A DNA stretch of 51,709 nt from a bacterium (GTDB taxonomy: Bacteria > Acidobacteriota > Thermoanaerobaculia > Multivoradales > J023): the NCBI GenBank assembly GCA_024226315.1, contig JAAELT010000481.1, positions 1 to 51,709 on the forward strand. The letters run 5' to 3'. The notes beneath the pieces were generated by a model that saw nothing but the letters and a program-made list of their open reading frames with translations, had not been told where the DNA came from and made no database searches. Each line of letters starts with the position of its first letter. Position 1 is the first letter of the stretch. Shown here in pieces: positions 25,401 through 33,719 of the stretch. Made by a program: the position numbers and the translations under genes.

Positions 25401-28400
25401 CTACGATCACCGCCGGATCGGCCGGCGAGCCGTCGCGATCGTCGAGGCCCGGATCGAAGCGCAGGCGGAAGATCTCCTCGTCGGCGGTGCCGTCGCGCGC
25501 GCCGTAGTGGACCACGGCGGTGCCGTCGCCGTCGAGGTCGAGGTCGAAGTGTCCGAACGACGACGAGGTGACCGTCGGCACCAGGTCAGTGACGCCGATC
25601 TCGAGCTCGCCGCTGGCACCATCGAGGAGGGCGTAGAGCGGCCCCGGTCCGATAGCGAAATCGCGAACCAGCAGGTGGACGTCGCCGGCGGCGTCGGCCA
25701 CCAGAGCCCGCGGGAAGCCCTGTACCACGGAGCGCAAGGGCACCGCCAGAGTGCCGTCGCCGTCGAGCTGCTGATAGCCCACACCACCGAGGCTACCCTC
25801 GAACCACACCAGGTGCACGCGCCCGAAGCGGTCGACGGCAAGCCTCGGATCGTCGCTCAACAGGCCGTCGCGAGGTGACAGGCGCCGCGGGTCGAGGCGG
25901 GTGATCGCCGCCGCATCAGCGGGCGAGCCGTCGCCGTCGTCGAGACTCGGATCGAGCTGGGCATAGAAGACCTCGGAGGCGGGGTCGAAGCGGGTCCATG
26001 CCAGGTGGATCCGGCCCGACGGCCCGACGGCGATCGCGGGCTTGGACGGGAAGTCGCAGCCGGCGATCGGCGTGTCGTCGATCACCACTTCGCCGTTGCG
26101 GCGCAGCATGGAGTAGACCAGGGTGCCGCAACCGGCGTCGAGGTCGCGACTCTCCCACACCACGTGGGCGTTGCCGTCGCGGTCGACCGCGATCTTCGGA
26201 TTGCCGGTGTCCAGCGGCGGATCGTTGTCGAGGCGCAAGCTGCGCAGGTCGTCGGACGGGTCGAGGGGATCGGTGCCGTCGATCTCGATCTCGGTGCCGT
26301 CGCTGCGGCCGCCACCGTCGGTATCCTCATGGGTCGGATCGGTGCCGTGGATCTGTACTTCGTCCCCGTCGGTGAGGCCGTCGCCGTCGCTGTCGGGATC
26401 GAGAGGATCGCTGCCGTGCACGTTCACCTCGTCGCCGTCGCCGAGGCCGTCGCCGTCGCTGTCGGCGACTAGCGGGTCGGTGCCCAGCGGCTCCTCTTCG
26501 GCGTTGGTGAGCCCGTCGCCGTCGGCGTCCTGGGCGCCGTCCGCGGGGTCGAGGGGGTCGAATCCGAAGATCACCTCGTAGCGGTCGCCGGCGCCGTCGC
26601 CATCGCTGTCGCCGGTCCGCGGATCGGTGCCCAGCGGCTCCTCTTCGGCGTTGGTGAGCCCGTCACCGTCAGCGTCCTGGGCGGCGTCCGCGGGGTCGAG
26701 GGGATCGAAGCCGAAGATCAACTCGTAGCGGTCGCTGGCGCCGTCGCCGTCGGTGTCCGGGTTGTCGGGGTCGGTGCCGAGAGTCGCCTCGTCCTGGTCG
26801 CTCAGACCATCGCCGTCCGAATCGACGAGGCTCAGCCGCTCGAGCAGGCTGACGTCAGGCGCGTCGGAGAAGTTCCAGTTGACCGTCACAATCTCGGACG
26901 AGCCATCGCCGTCGAAGTCAGCCGCACCAAACGAGATCGCGCGCGGTCCAACGACGAAGCCCAATGGTGTTCGGAAGCTACCGTCGCCCTCACCCGCAAG
27001 AATCCACATGGCATCAAAACCCAGGAACAGGAGATCGTTGATTCCATCGCCGGTGATGTCGTGCAGCTGCGGCCTGCTGGGAGACACCCAGCCGGCATCC
27101 GGCAGCAGGGCTCGGGGGGGGTTGAACGTCCCGTCACCGAGCCCGACGAGGATCGAAAGACCGCGCGCGCGATCGGCGGTTATCAGGTCGAGAAGGCCGT
27201 CTCGATCGGCGTCGACCAGGAATTGATCCGAAACGACGTCGCCGACCACGATCGTGCGATAGGGACGAAAGGTACCGTCGCCCCTGCCGAGGAGGAGCGA
27301 AAGATCGTTACCTCCGACAACCAGATCAAGACTACCGTCTCCGTTGACGTCCCCAGCCGCCACCTCCCTCGGCAGGATGCCTACCTCGACCCGCGCTCCC
27401 GCTTCGAAGTTGCCGGCGGCACTGGCCAAGAACACCGTGAGGGTAGCCGACAGGCGGTTTGCGACAACGATATCCGCGCGCTGATCGTCGTTGAGATCGG
27501 CAACGAAAATCGTCCAGGGCTGTTCCTCAGCCGTCAGAGTCGGACCCGGTTGAAAGGTACCGTCGTCGCGGCCCCACAAGACCGAGACATCCTCGCCGGC
27601 GCCGAACCGGAAAACAGCTGCCAGGTCGAGGACTCCATCGTGGTCGAAGTCGCCCGCCGCAAAGGCGTCGGGATCGTGGCCATCGAAGGGAAAGCTCTCT
27701 TCCGGCAAGAAAGTCCCATCTCCGTTGCCGAGGTGAACCGAGACGTTGCCCGAGACAATCCCCAGCGGAAGAGAGCCATCGTTCAACACCACCAAGTCGA
27801 AGGATTGGTCATGGTTCGCGTCTATAGTCAACACATCGCGGGGATTTTGCAGCTCATCGAACCGGCGGTCCAGCCGGAAGCGTCGATCGCCGAGACCTTC
27901 GACGATGGTCACGGTGAGAGACTCGTTGGAAACGATGAGGTCGTTGTGCCCATCGCCGGCCACGTCGGCAACCTCGACCGAATAGGGTGCATCACCGATT
28001 AATACCGGTTCCTCCAACTCGAACGTGCCATCGCCGGCGCCGTAAAGGAGCGCGATCGAATCGCTGCCGGTAGCCGCGACGTCGAGGGCGCCGTCGCGGT
28101 CGAGATCCGCCACTTTCAGGCCGTTGGTGAGGTCGCCGACCGCCACCGGTGGCAGAGCGGCGAACTCACCGCCGCCGAGGCCTCGCAGGATCGAGATGTC
28201 ATTCGAATTGATGTTGACGGTGATCAGATCGAGGACGCCGTCACCATCAAGGTCGGCGATCTCAAGATTAATCGGCCCATCGCCGAGGACCGGAATCGTT
28301 CTCTCGAAGGCCAGGGTGCCGTCGCCAAGACCGAGGAAGATCGAGACGTCGTCCGAAGCGGCATTCGGAACCGCCACGTCCGGGATCCCGTCGCCGTCGA

Positions 28401-31400
28401 GATCCGCGACCTCGGGCGAGGTCGGAACGAGGCCGGTATCGAGCGCCTGGCTGAAAGTGAACGTGGCGTCGCCATTACCCAGGAGAACCCTGATTTCGAA
28501 GGGCGCGAGATTGTTGATCACCAGGTCGGGGATGCCATCGAGGTCGAGGTCGGCGATCGCCAGAGAGCTCGAGTAGGCGCCGACGAGAACCGGTGCCGCG
28601 GGCGTAAAGGAACCATCGCCGACACCGAGGAGGATGGTCAGATCCGAGGAGGGGAAGAGGGAGTTGACCACCACGACGTCCAGGGCCCCGTCACCGTCGA
28701 GATCGCCGAGCGCAACCTCCTGGGGACTGTCGCCCGCGGGATAGCGAACCTCGGGCCCGTACGAACCGTCCGGCCTGGCGATGAGGACCGAGACGTCGCC
28801 GCTGTCGACGTTGGCAGTGACCACGTCCACCAGGCCGTCGAGGTCGAGATCGCCGGCTGCCAACCACAGGGGCTTTTGGCCAACCGCGAGCTTGCGTGAC
28901 GAGTTGAACACGACCTCACGGATCTGTTGGACAACGATCTCACCGACGTCGGTGGTCCCGTCCAAGACCGCCCCGACGATCGCCGAGACACCTCTGGCCG
29001 CGCTGCCGTCACCAGCCCTCGCGACACAGCTGATGCGGCTGTCGGCCCTCTGCAAGGTGCCCGTCATGGCGAACGAGCCGTCGGCTCCGCTCACCGCCAG
29101 GAGGTCCTTACAGGTGACGGCGGCACCAGCGATCGGCAGCAGCGACTCATCGACCACGGTGCCGGTGATGGTCGTCGACGGCACAGGGATGACCGCCAAG
29201 GTCCGGAGGACCATCGACACCGCGCCGAGGTTGTCGGTCGCACTCACTTCGACCTCGAAGCTCGAGACTCCTTCCGCCACCGTGTGCTCCATGCGATACG
29301 GCGGAGAGCTGAAGACCGGTTGTTCCTCTCCGTTAATCGTGAATGCCACCGACTCGACCGCCACGTCGTCCGAGACCTCGGCTTCGAGGACGATCGGGCT
29401 GCCTTCGATCAGAGTCGACCCGGCGGGTGGATCGAGCAGGTTGATGACCGGCGGCGCATTGGACAGCACCTGCAGGGTTCGAACGACGGTCGAGACCGCG
29501 CCGAGATTGTCGGTCGCAGTCGCTGCGACCTCAAGGTTCGCAATGCCTTCGGGAACGATGCTCTCCATAAGGTAAGGAGGCGAGAGGAGTGGTGTCTGAT
29601 CGACGCCGCCGACGCTGAAGACCACCGAAGCGACCGCCACGTTGTCGCTGGCCTCGGCTTCGAGGACGAGGAGGTTGCCGGCGATCAGGGTCGCACCTTC
29701 CGCTGGCTCGACAAGCTGCAAGTCCGGCGGCGGGTTGGGCAGCACAGTCAGCGTACGAGCCGCCGCCGCGGCCTGGCCTTGAGCATCGATCGCCAGCACC
29801 TCGATGCGAAGCTCAGTGATCCCCTCGGGCACGATGTAGGAGACCGCAAAGGGCGGTGTGGTGAGGGTAGCCAGCTCAGCTTCATTGGCCAGGATCAGCA
29901 CTTCGCTGAGGCTCAAGTCGGCGATGGAGGCGGTGATCGTCAGCGGTTGCCCCTCCACCACGTCGACGTTCGCCGGCGGCGAGGTGATCTCGACCTCCGG
30001 GGGTTCCGAGGTGACGGAGACCACCACCGTCTCCGAGGTCGTCTCCTGGCCGCGGGTGTCGACCGCCACCGCCCACAAGCTGACCTCGGCGGAGGCCAAA
30101 GGAACGAAGACCTCGAACTCATAGGGTGGCTCGAGGTCCGACCGCCAGAAGGCACCATCACGGTAGAGCCTCACCCTGGTGACACCGCGATCGTCCGTCG
30201 CCCCGACCTCGACCCCGAGCATTCTGCCCGCCGGCGCCTCCGCTCCGGGAAGCGGGCTGAGGATGGCGACCACCGGCGGGTCGTTGTCGGGCCTGACCGG
30301 AATCGTGACTTCGTGAGTGACCGTCTGGAGACCGCTGTCGGTCGCCGTGGCTCGCAGCGTCAGATCGTCGGTAGGAACCGGAATCGCATACTCGGCGATA
30401 TATGGCGACTCTCCGAGAAGGCTCAGCGGCACGCCATTCGCCGAAATGTCGACTGAGAACACCTCATCGTCGTCGGTGGCTCGCACCACGATCGGGATTG
30501 TCGTCCCTTCCACCGGTGGGACGGCCGCTACGGGAGAAAGGATCTCGACCGTCGGCAGGTCGTTGGGAACGACGGTGACCACGAGTTCGTCGGCGAAGCT
30601 CTGATTGCCGCCGAGGTCGCTGGCCACTGCCCCAACGGTGAGCTGGGTGGAGCCGGATGGCACCAGGAAGCCGTGATCGAACGGCGCGGCGTAGTCGGTT
30701 CCGACGACTTCACCGTCGACCAGGAACTGCACCGACTCGACCCAGACGTCGTCGGTCGCCTCTGCCTCGAGCATGAGGCTGAAGCGGCTTCCGATCGTGG
30801 TTCCAGGCTGCGGCAGAGTCAGGCTGACGGTTGGCGGGAGCCCCGCATCATCGACGTACCGAGCGTAGCGGCCGATGTGCAAACCGCCGATGCCGTAACG
30901 ACCGTTGTCCAGTGACGGGAAACCCCTGGTTCCGACCATGAAGACGACCCCGCCGCGGACCGCAAGGCCCCGTCCGTTGTCTCCGCGAAAGAACCGTGGG
31001 GTCGGTGGGCCGGAGAAGTCCAACACGGCTCTGAACGTCGGCAGAGAAGAGCTCACGTCGAAGATCGGCACCGCGTTGCGGAAGAAGTAGTCGGCGGCGA
31101 AAACGAAGTTCCTCTCGACATCGAGGTTGACGAGGCCGAAGAGGTCGCCCGAGGCGCCGACTATCACGGGGGCGGATGGCTCCGAGAAGTCGATGACCCT
31201 GACGCCACCGAGAGTTCGACTCCCGGCTGCGACGTACGCAAGCCGATCGCGAACGACGACGTCAGCGGCCAGGGGTACGTCAACGACCCCGGCCACCGCC
31301 GGAGCAAAGGGGTTGCTGACGTCGACTGTGTAGACCCACCCGTCGGCCGCGACCACGGCGAGGTTTCCCGACACGTCGACTCCTCGGGCGTTGCCGGTCA

Positions 31401-33042
31401 AGGGAACGCCCCCCAAGAAGCTCGGCGACGTCGGATCGATGACGTCGAAAACCCGCAGGCCAGCCGAGTTGGCAACGTAAGCGCGACCTGCGCGGACGAC
31501 GAGATCGGTTGCATTGCCGGAGTCGAAGGCCTGGGCGACGATCGTTGGATTCGCGGGATCAGAGATGTCGAGCACCGCCAGCCCGCGTGTCCCATCGGCG
31601 ATGTAGGCGTAGTCGCCGACTACCTGAACGTCGTTGGCGTTCCCCGGCGTCCTGATGCCACCGGCGAGAATGGGCGCCTGAAGGTCCGTGACGTCGACCA
31701 CCTGCAGCCCCCGGCCACCAGATGCGACGTAGGCGTAATCGCCGTTCACCGCCACGCTGTTGGGGTGGCCCGGAAGCAGCAGGGACGAGAGCGCGGTGGG
31801 ACTGAAAGCGTCCACCGTCACCTCGGCGGTGGCGGTGAATCCGTTGTTGCTCACGCTGATGACGGCGGTGCCGCTCTGTCCGGCGAACACCCGTCCCGGC
31901 TCGGCGCCGAAGTTGGCGATCGTCAGATCGCTCGAGCTGTAGCTGGTACCGTAGACGGATGACGTGATGTCGAGGCTGGTGCCGTCGATCAGCTCACCGG
32001 TCACTTGCAGGCGCCGCGAAGCCTCGCCAAAAACCGTATTGAAAGTCAGCGAAAAGGCCGGCGGCGTCACCTCGATCGCCTCCAGCACTCCGGCCAGGCT
32101 CACGCTGCTCGGATCGAGCGGGTCGCTGCCGGTGGCGATCTCCAAGCCGTCCGAGAGGCCGTCGCCGTCGGTGTCGAAGAGGAGCGGATCGGTGCCGAAG
32201 CCGCCTTCCTCACCGTCGAGCAGACCGTCGCCGTCAGTATCGGGGTCAAAGAGGTCGGTGCCAGCCTGGAACTCCTCGAGGTTGCTGAGACCGTCGCCGT
32301 CGGGATCGTCGAAGGCGTCAGCCGGGTTGTTGGGATCGAGGCCGTTGGCAACCTCGAAGTCGTCGGGCAAGCCATCGCCGTCAGTGTCGCCTGAAGTCAC
32401 GACCTCGAGCCGCAGCAACCCGAGGGCGCCTTCATGGGCGGCGCTGATGATCACTGCGCCGCTGGCCAGGGCGACCATCAGGCCGTCGTCGCTCAAGGTC
32501 GCGACCCGGGGATTGCTGATGGTGTAGCTGGTGCCGGTGTCGGCGGCGGTGAGGTCGGAGGTTGAGCCGTCAGGAAAAATGCCGGTGGCGGTGAGCTGTA
32601 CGCTCTCGCCGACGGCGGTCAGCCGGGTCACCGGAGCCGTGATTTCGAGCCGAGAAGGGATTGGCTGAGGCGCGTCGAAGCGAATCTCCGGAACGCGGAT
32701 AACGTCGTTCAGCGGTACCTGGATGAAGTCTGATTGCCCCGCGATGGTGATGCCGTTGTCGACGCAGGTGGCCCGTACCCGCACGAGGCCTTGGTTGGTC
32801 GGGACGTTGGGCAAAACCCAGGTGCCTCCCGCGCTGACCGGGGCCGAGCGGTTTAGTGCGCTGACGACGCAGCTCTCGTCGAGGCCGGAACTGGTGTTCT
32901 GGGCCGCCGTAGGAGGCGCGGTTGATACCCAAAAGGCAACTGTTGCGCTGGTAATGACGAAAACCCGCCAGCAAGCACCTTGACCGGGAACTGCTGCGCG
33001 CAAGTGAGTGTGAAAAGCCTTGAGGAGCGTCGTTGCGGGCAT
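22402..33042 (-). CDS. Giant multidomain exported surface protein (3546 residues)
   Basis: The protein has an N-terminal signal peptide (cleavage after about 47, PTAAQ). In order follow a Big_2-like domain (about 110-200), thrombospondin-type-3 calcium repeats (217-316) and a second Big-like domain. LVIVD-type propeller repeats come next (about 418-728: VVGDYAYIADGTRGLAVLDI), then several bacterial Ig-like domains (735-1290) and a carboxypeptidase-regulatory-like domain. About a dozen FG-GAP repeats follow (1390-2070: DLDGDGVLDLITV). Three further TSP3 clusters (about 2071-2262, 2648-2874, 3370-3546) alternate with two BNR/propeller-like regions. It ends in TSP3 repeats with no sorting tail. 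It is probably a calcium-stabilised adhesin or matrix protein. It is the last gene of the minus-strand surface cluster. Confidence 0.85.
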   Translation of the reverse strand: MPATTLLKAFHTHLRAAVPGQGACWRVFVITSATVAFWVSTAPPTAAQNTSSGLDESCVVSALNRSAPVSAGGTWVLPNVPTNQGLVRVRATCVDNGITIAGQSDFIQVPLNDVIRVPEIRFDAPQPIPSRLEITAPVTRLTAVGESVQLTATGIFPDGSTSDLTAADTGTSYTISNPRVATLSDDGLMVALASGAVIISAAHEGALGLLRLEVVTSGDTDGDGLPDDFEVANGLDPNNPADAFDDPDGDGLSNLEEFQAGTDLFDPDTDGDGLLDGEEGGFGTDPLLFDTDGDGLSDGLEIATGSDPLDPSSVSLAGVLEAIEVTPPAFSLTFNTVFGEASRRLQVTGELIDGTSLDITSSVYGTSYSSSDLTIANFGAEPGRVFAGQSGTAVISVSNNGFTATAEVTVDAFSPTALSSLLLPGHPNSVAVNGDYAYVASGGRGLQVVDVTDLQAPILAGGIRTPGNANDVQVVGDYAYIADGTRGLAVLDISDPANPTIVAQAFDSGNATDLVVRAGRAYVANSAGLRVFDVIDPTSPSFLGGVPLTGNARGVDVSGNLAVVAADGWVYTVDVSNPFAPAVAGVVDVPLAADVVVRDRLAYVAAGSRTLGGVRVIDFSEPSAPVIVGASGDLFGLVNLDVERNFVFAADYFFRNAVPIFDVSSSLPTFRAVLDFSGPPTPRFFRGDNGRGLAVRGGVVFMVGTRGFPSLDNGRYGIGGLHIGRYARYVDDAGLPPTVSLTLPQPGTTIGSRFSLMLEAEATDDVWVESVQFLVDGEVVGTDYAAPFDHGFLVPSGSTQLTVGAVASDLGGNQSFADELVVTVVPNDLPTVEILSPVAAVPPVEGTTIPIVVRATDDDEVFSVDISANGVPLSLLGESPYIAEYAIPVPTDDLTLRATATDSGLQTVTHEVTIPVRPDNDPPVVAILSPLPGAEAPAGRMLGVEVGATDDRGVTRVRLYRDGAFWRSDLEPPYEFEVFVPLASAEVSLWAVAVDTRGQETTSETVVVSVTSEPPEVEITSPPANVDVVEGQPLTITASIADLSLSEVLILANEAELATLTTPPFAVSYIVPEGITELRIEVLAIDAQGQAAAAARTLTVLPNPPPDLQLVEPAEGATLIAGNLLVLEAEASDNVAVASVVFSVGGVDQTPLLSPPYLMESIVPEGIANLEVAATATDNLGAVSTVVRTLQVLSNAPPVINLLDPPAGSTLIEGSPIVLEAEVSDDVAVESVAFTINGEEQPVFSSPPYRMEHTVAEGVSSFEVEVSATDNLGAVSMVLRTLAVIPVPSTTITGTVVDESLLPIAGAAVTCKDLLAVSGADGSFAMTGTLQRADSRISCVARAGDGSAARGVSAIVGAVLDGTTDVGEIVVQQIREVVFNSSRKLAVGQKPLWLAAGDLDLDGLVDVVTANVDSGDVSVLIARPDGSYGPEVRYPAGDSPQEVALGDLDGDGALDVVVVNSLFPSSDLTILLGVGDGSFTPAAPVLVGAYSSSLAIADLDLDGIPDLVINNLAPFEIRVLLGNGDATFTFSQALDTGLVPTSPEVADLDGDGIPDVAVPNAASDDVSIFLGLGDGTLAFERTIPVLGDGPINLEIADLDGDGVLDLITVNINSNDISILRGLGGGEFAALPPVAVGDLTNGLKVADLDRDGALDVAATGSDSIALLYGAGDGTFELEEPVLIGDAPYSVEVADVAGDGHNDLIVSNESLTVTIVEGLGDRRFRLDRRFDELQNPRDVLTIDANHDQSFDLVVLNDGSLPLGIVSGNVSVHLGNGDGTFLPEESFPFDGHDPDAFAAGDFDHDGVLDLAAVFRFGAGEDVSVLWGRDDGTFQPGPTLTAEEQPWTIFVADLNDDQRADIVVANRLSATLTVFLASAAGNFEAGARVEVGILPREVAAGDVNGDGSLDLVVGGNDLSLLLGRGDGTFRPYRTIVVGDVVSDQFLVDADRDGLLDLITADRARGLSILVGLGDGTFNPPRALLPDAGWVSPSRPQLHDITGDGINDLLFLGFDAMWILAGEGDGSFRTPLGFVVGPRAISFGAADFDGDGSSEIVTVNWNFSDAPDVSLLERLSLVDSDGDGLSDQDEATLGTDPDNPDTDGDGASDRYELIFGFDPLDPADAAQDADGDGLTNAEEEPLGTDPRTGDSDGDGAGDRYEVIFGFDPLDPADGAQDADGDGLTNAEEEPLGTDPLVADSDGDGLGDGDEVNVHGSDPLDPDSDGDGLTDGDEVQIHGTDPTHEDTDGGGRSDGTEIEIDGTDPLDPSDDLRSLRLDNDPPLDTGNPKIAVDRDGNAHVVWESRDLDAGCGTLVYSMLRRNGEVVIDDTPIAGCDFPSKPAIAVGPSGRIHLAWTRFDPASEVFYAQLDPSLDDGDGSPADAAAITRLDPRRLSPRDGLLSDDPRLAVDRFGRVHLVWFEGSLGGVGYQQLDGDGTLAVPLRSVVQGFPRALVADAAGDVHLLVRDFAIGPGPLYALLDGASGELEIGVTDLVPTVTSSSFGHFDLDLDGDGTAVVHYGARDGTADEEIFRLRFDPGLDDRDGSPADPAVIVVEPPQRLSDDDGLRSDSLSSALDPGGNAVVAWLDQRGAPDFQSEILALIADPFGVPTTAPQALSSTPISSSAVRPSVAAAGATGLVVWTQPGATVDEVHLGFLNPDTDADGVSDRRERELGLDPGDPDSDDDGMLDGFEVDFGFDGLDPTDAVLDADADGLTNLQEQGACTDPRDADSDDDGLSDGDEVNVHGTDPAIADSDGDGLADGDEVNVHGTDPIDADTDGDLLSDGFEVANGLDPLDPADGLVDADGDGLTLGEEVLIGTDPADPDTDGDGLTDGDEVELLGTDPLSQDSDRDRLADGDEVNVFGTNPVLADTDGGGREDGDEIELDATDPLDSTDDLTPVQVNNGGGGVQRPRLGLDAGANRHVTWIDSRDPGCDAVYYSMLSPAGATLIDDTALTGAGLPGGFCDPSQLSMAVDATGEVHVFWREGAGELSYLKLDPGLDDQDGSAAGALAVVTVGPRFVAGDEFDNRAFNPTVLGDGAGGAHLAWTRFTEEQVSFTVTTFEELHYLHLDATGGERTPTVLVFSAIVDLFRIEGLQIPPPGGQTPPEKYDAGFFERAGQSWPRLAEDGNGLHLLWVSTSDELPEIDGDDDDDGPICDEDYSEECFDWSLYYALLDPATGAFRIAATDLASESTTTLSFPSVSPLPGGLLALAVAADLDPPDPDDDDEVTEGFAFAIDPQLDDRDGDAADGPALHVEAPLPLTPDDGLSSSHLQVAFGPDGTAYVAYLEDSPVTFEAFDIRVRALDADGTDRFPLQAVAESDFFELPGFAVRFPTLHLAWRDEDPDTGEGRVLVRAVNPDDDFDGLANRDEPANGTDVDDPDSDDDGMLDGFEVRFGLDPLDPTDAALDADGDGLSNLEEQTAATDPINADSDDDDLSDGDEVNLHGSDPNRRDTDGDGLDDGEEVNVHGTDPTLADSDADGLPDPYELANGLDPLDPTDADEDPDGDGLTNVEELGLGTDPQAADTDGGGASDGQEVLVDDTDPLDPSDDL

Positions 33043-33115
33043 GGCGTCAATTCCTCATCGCAATCTAGCGAGGTTTCCTGCGCTCAGAATAAGCATTTCA
33101 GGCGATCTGTGACGA

Positions 33116-33670
33116 CTACTGTTTCGTCAAAACGTACGACGGGGAGCCGAACAGCGTGGGGTTGGCGAGGATCCTCGCGGCCAGGTTCGAGGCTTCGGCA
33201 TCAACGACCACCAGCTCGCTCGCCATGTCGATGGGGTCGATCTCACCTGCCAGCGAGCCCCCCAAGATCTCGGACTTGACGGCTTGAAGGTCGGGGCCGC
33301 TCACCACCAGGCGGTTGCTGCCGTCTTCAAAAGCGACCTTGGAATGCCTCCAGATACCGAGGCCGAGATCGAGAGACAGGAGGGTGGTAGCCCCGATCTG
33401 GGTGAGAGCCGCCGGCTTTTCGGTGACCACTTCACCTTGACTCACCTCTATTTGCAACTCGCCCTCTTCGATCCGGATCACAGCATCGACCGGTTCGCCT
33501 AAGTCTCCGCCGTCTGGCAGCGCGACCGTCCAGGTGCCAAGAAACGGCGTCGGATCCACGGCGTCGCCCACGATCTCATGGGTGAACACCACTTCCTTAC
33601 AACCCAACAGGCCGAAGGCGCCGACGACAAGGAATGTGAGACCGACAATCCGCGTTGCTTTTTTTGTCAT
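33116..33670 (-). CDS. Small lipoprotein
   Basis: This 184-residue protein has a lipobox: MTKKATRIVGL, a hydrophobic core, then LLGC with C24 as the lipidated residue. The mature part has an alternating-strand pattern (FLGTWTVALPDGGDLGEP, AVIRIEEGELQIEVSQGEV) like a lipocalin-style beta-barrel or beta-sandwich. ATG 33670 is chosen because GAGGAG lies five bases upstream; an in-frame GTG lies four codons earlier. It lies between the two large surface-protein genes with about 50-75 bp on each side, so it is probably co-transcribed and helps export or anchor them. Confidence 0.75.
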   Translation of the reverse strand: MTKKATRIVGLTFLVVGAFGLLGCKEVVFTHEIVGDAVDPTPFLGTWTVALPDGGDLGEPVDAVIRIEEGELQIEVSQGEVVTEKPAALTQIGATTLLSLDLGLGIWRHSKVAFEDGSNRLVVSGPDLQAVKSEILGGSLAGEIDPIDMASELVVVDAEASNLAARILANPTLFGSPSYVLTKQ

Positions 33671-33719
33671 GAAACTCCTCACTCGTTGGCTTCAATCGGA
33701 ATCGTTTTCCGATCCCCGC

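Noticed and set aside
28927..30456. A 509-codon plus-strand open frame opposite the Ig-like region
   Set aside because: Composition is dominated by Arg, Asp and His as expected of an antisense shadow of a GC-rich gene; there is no start context.
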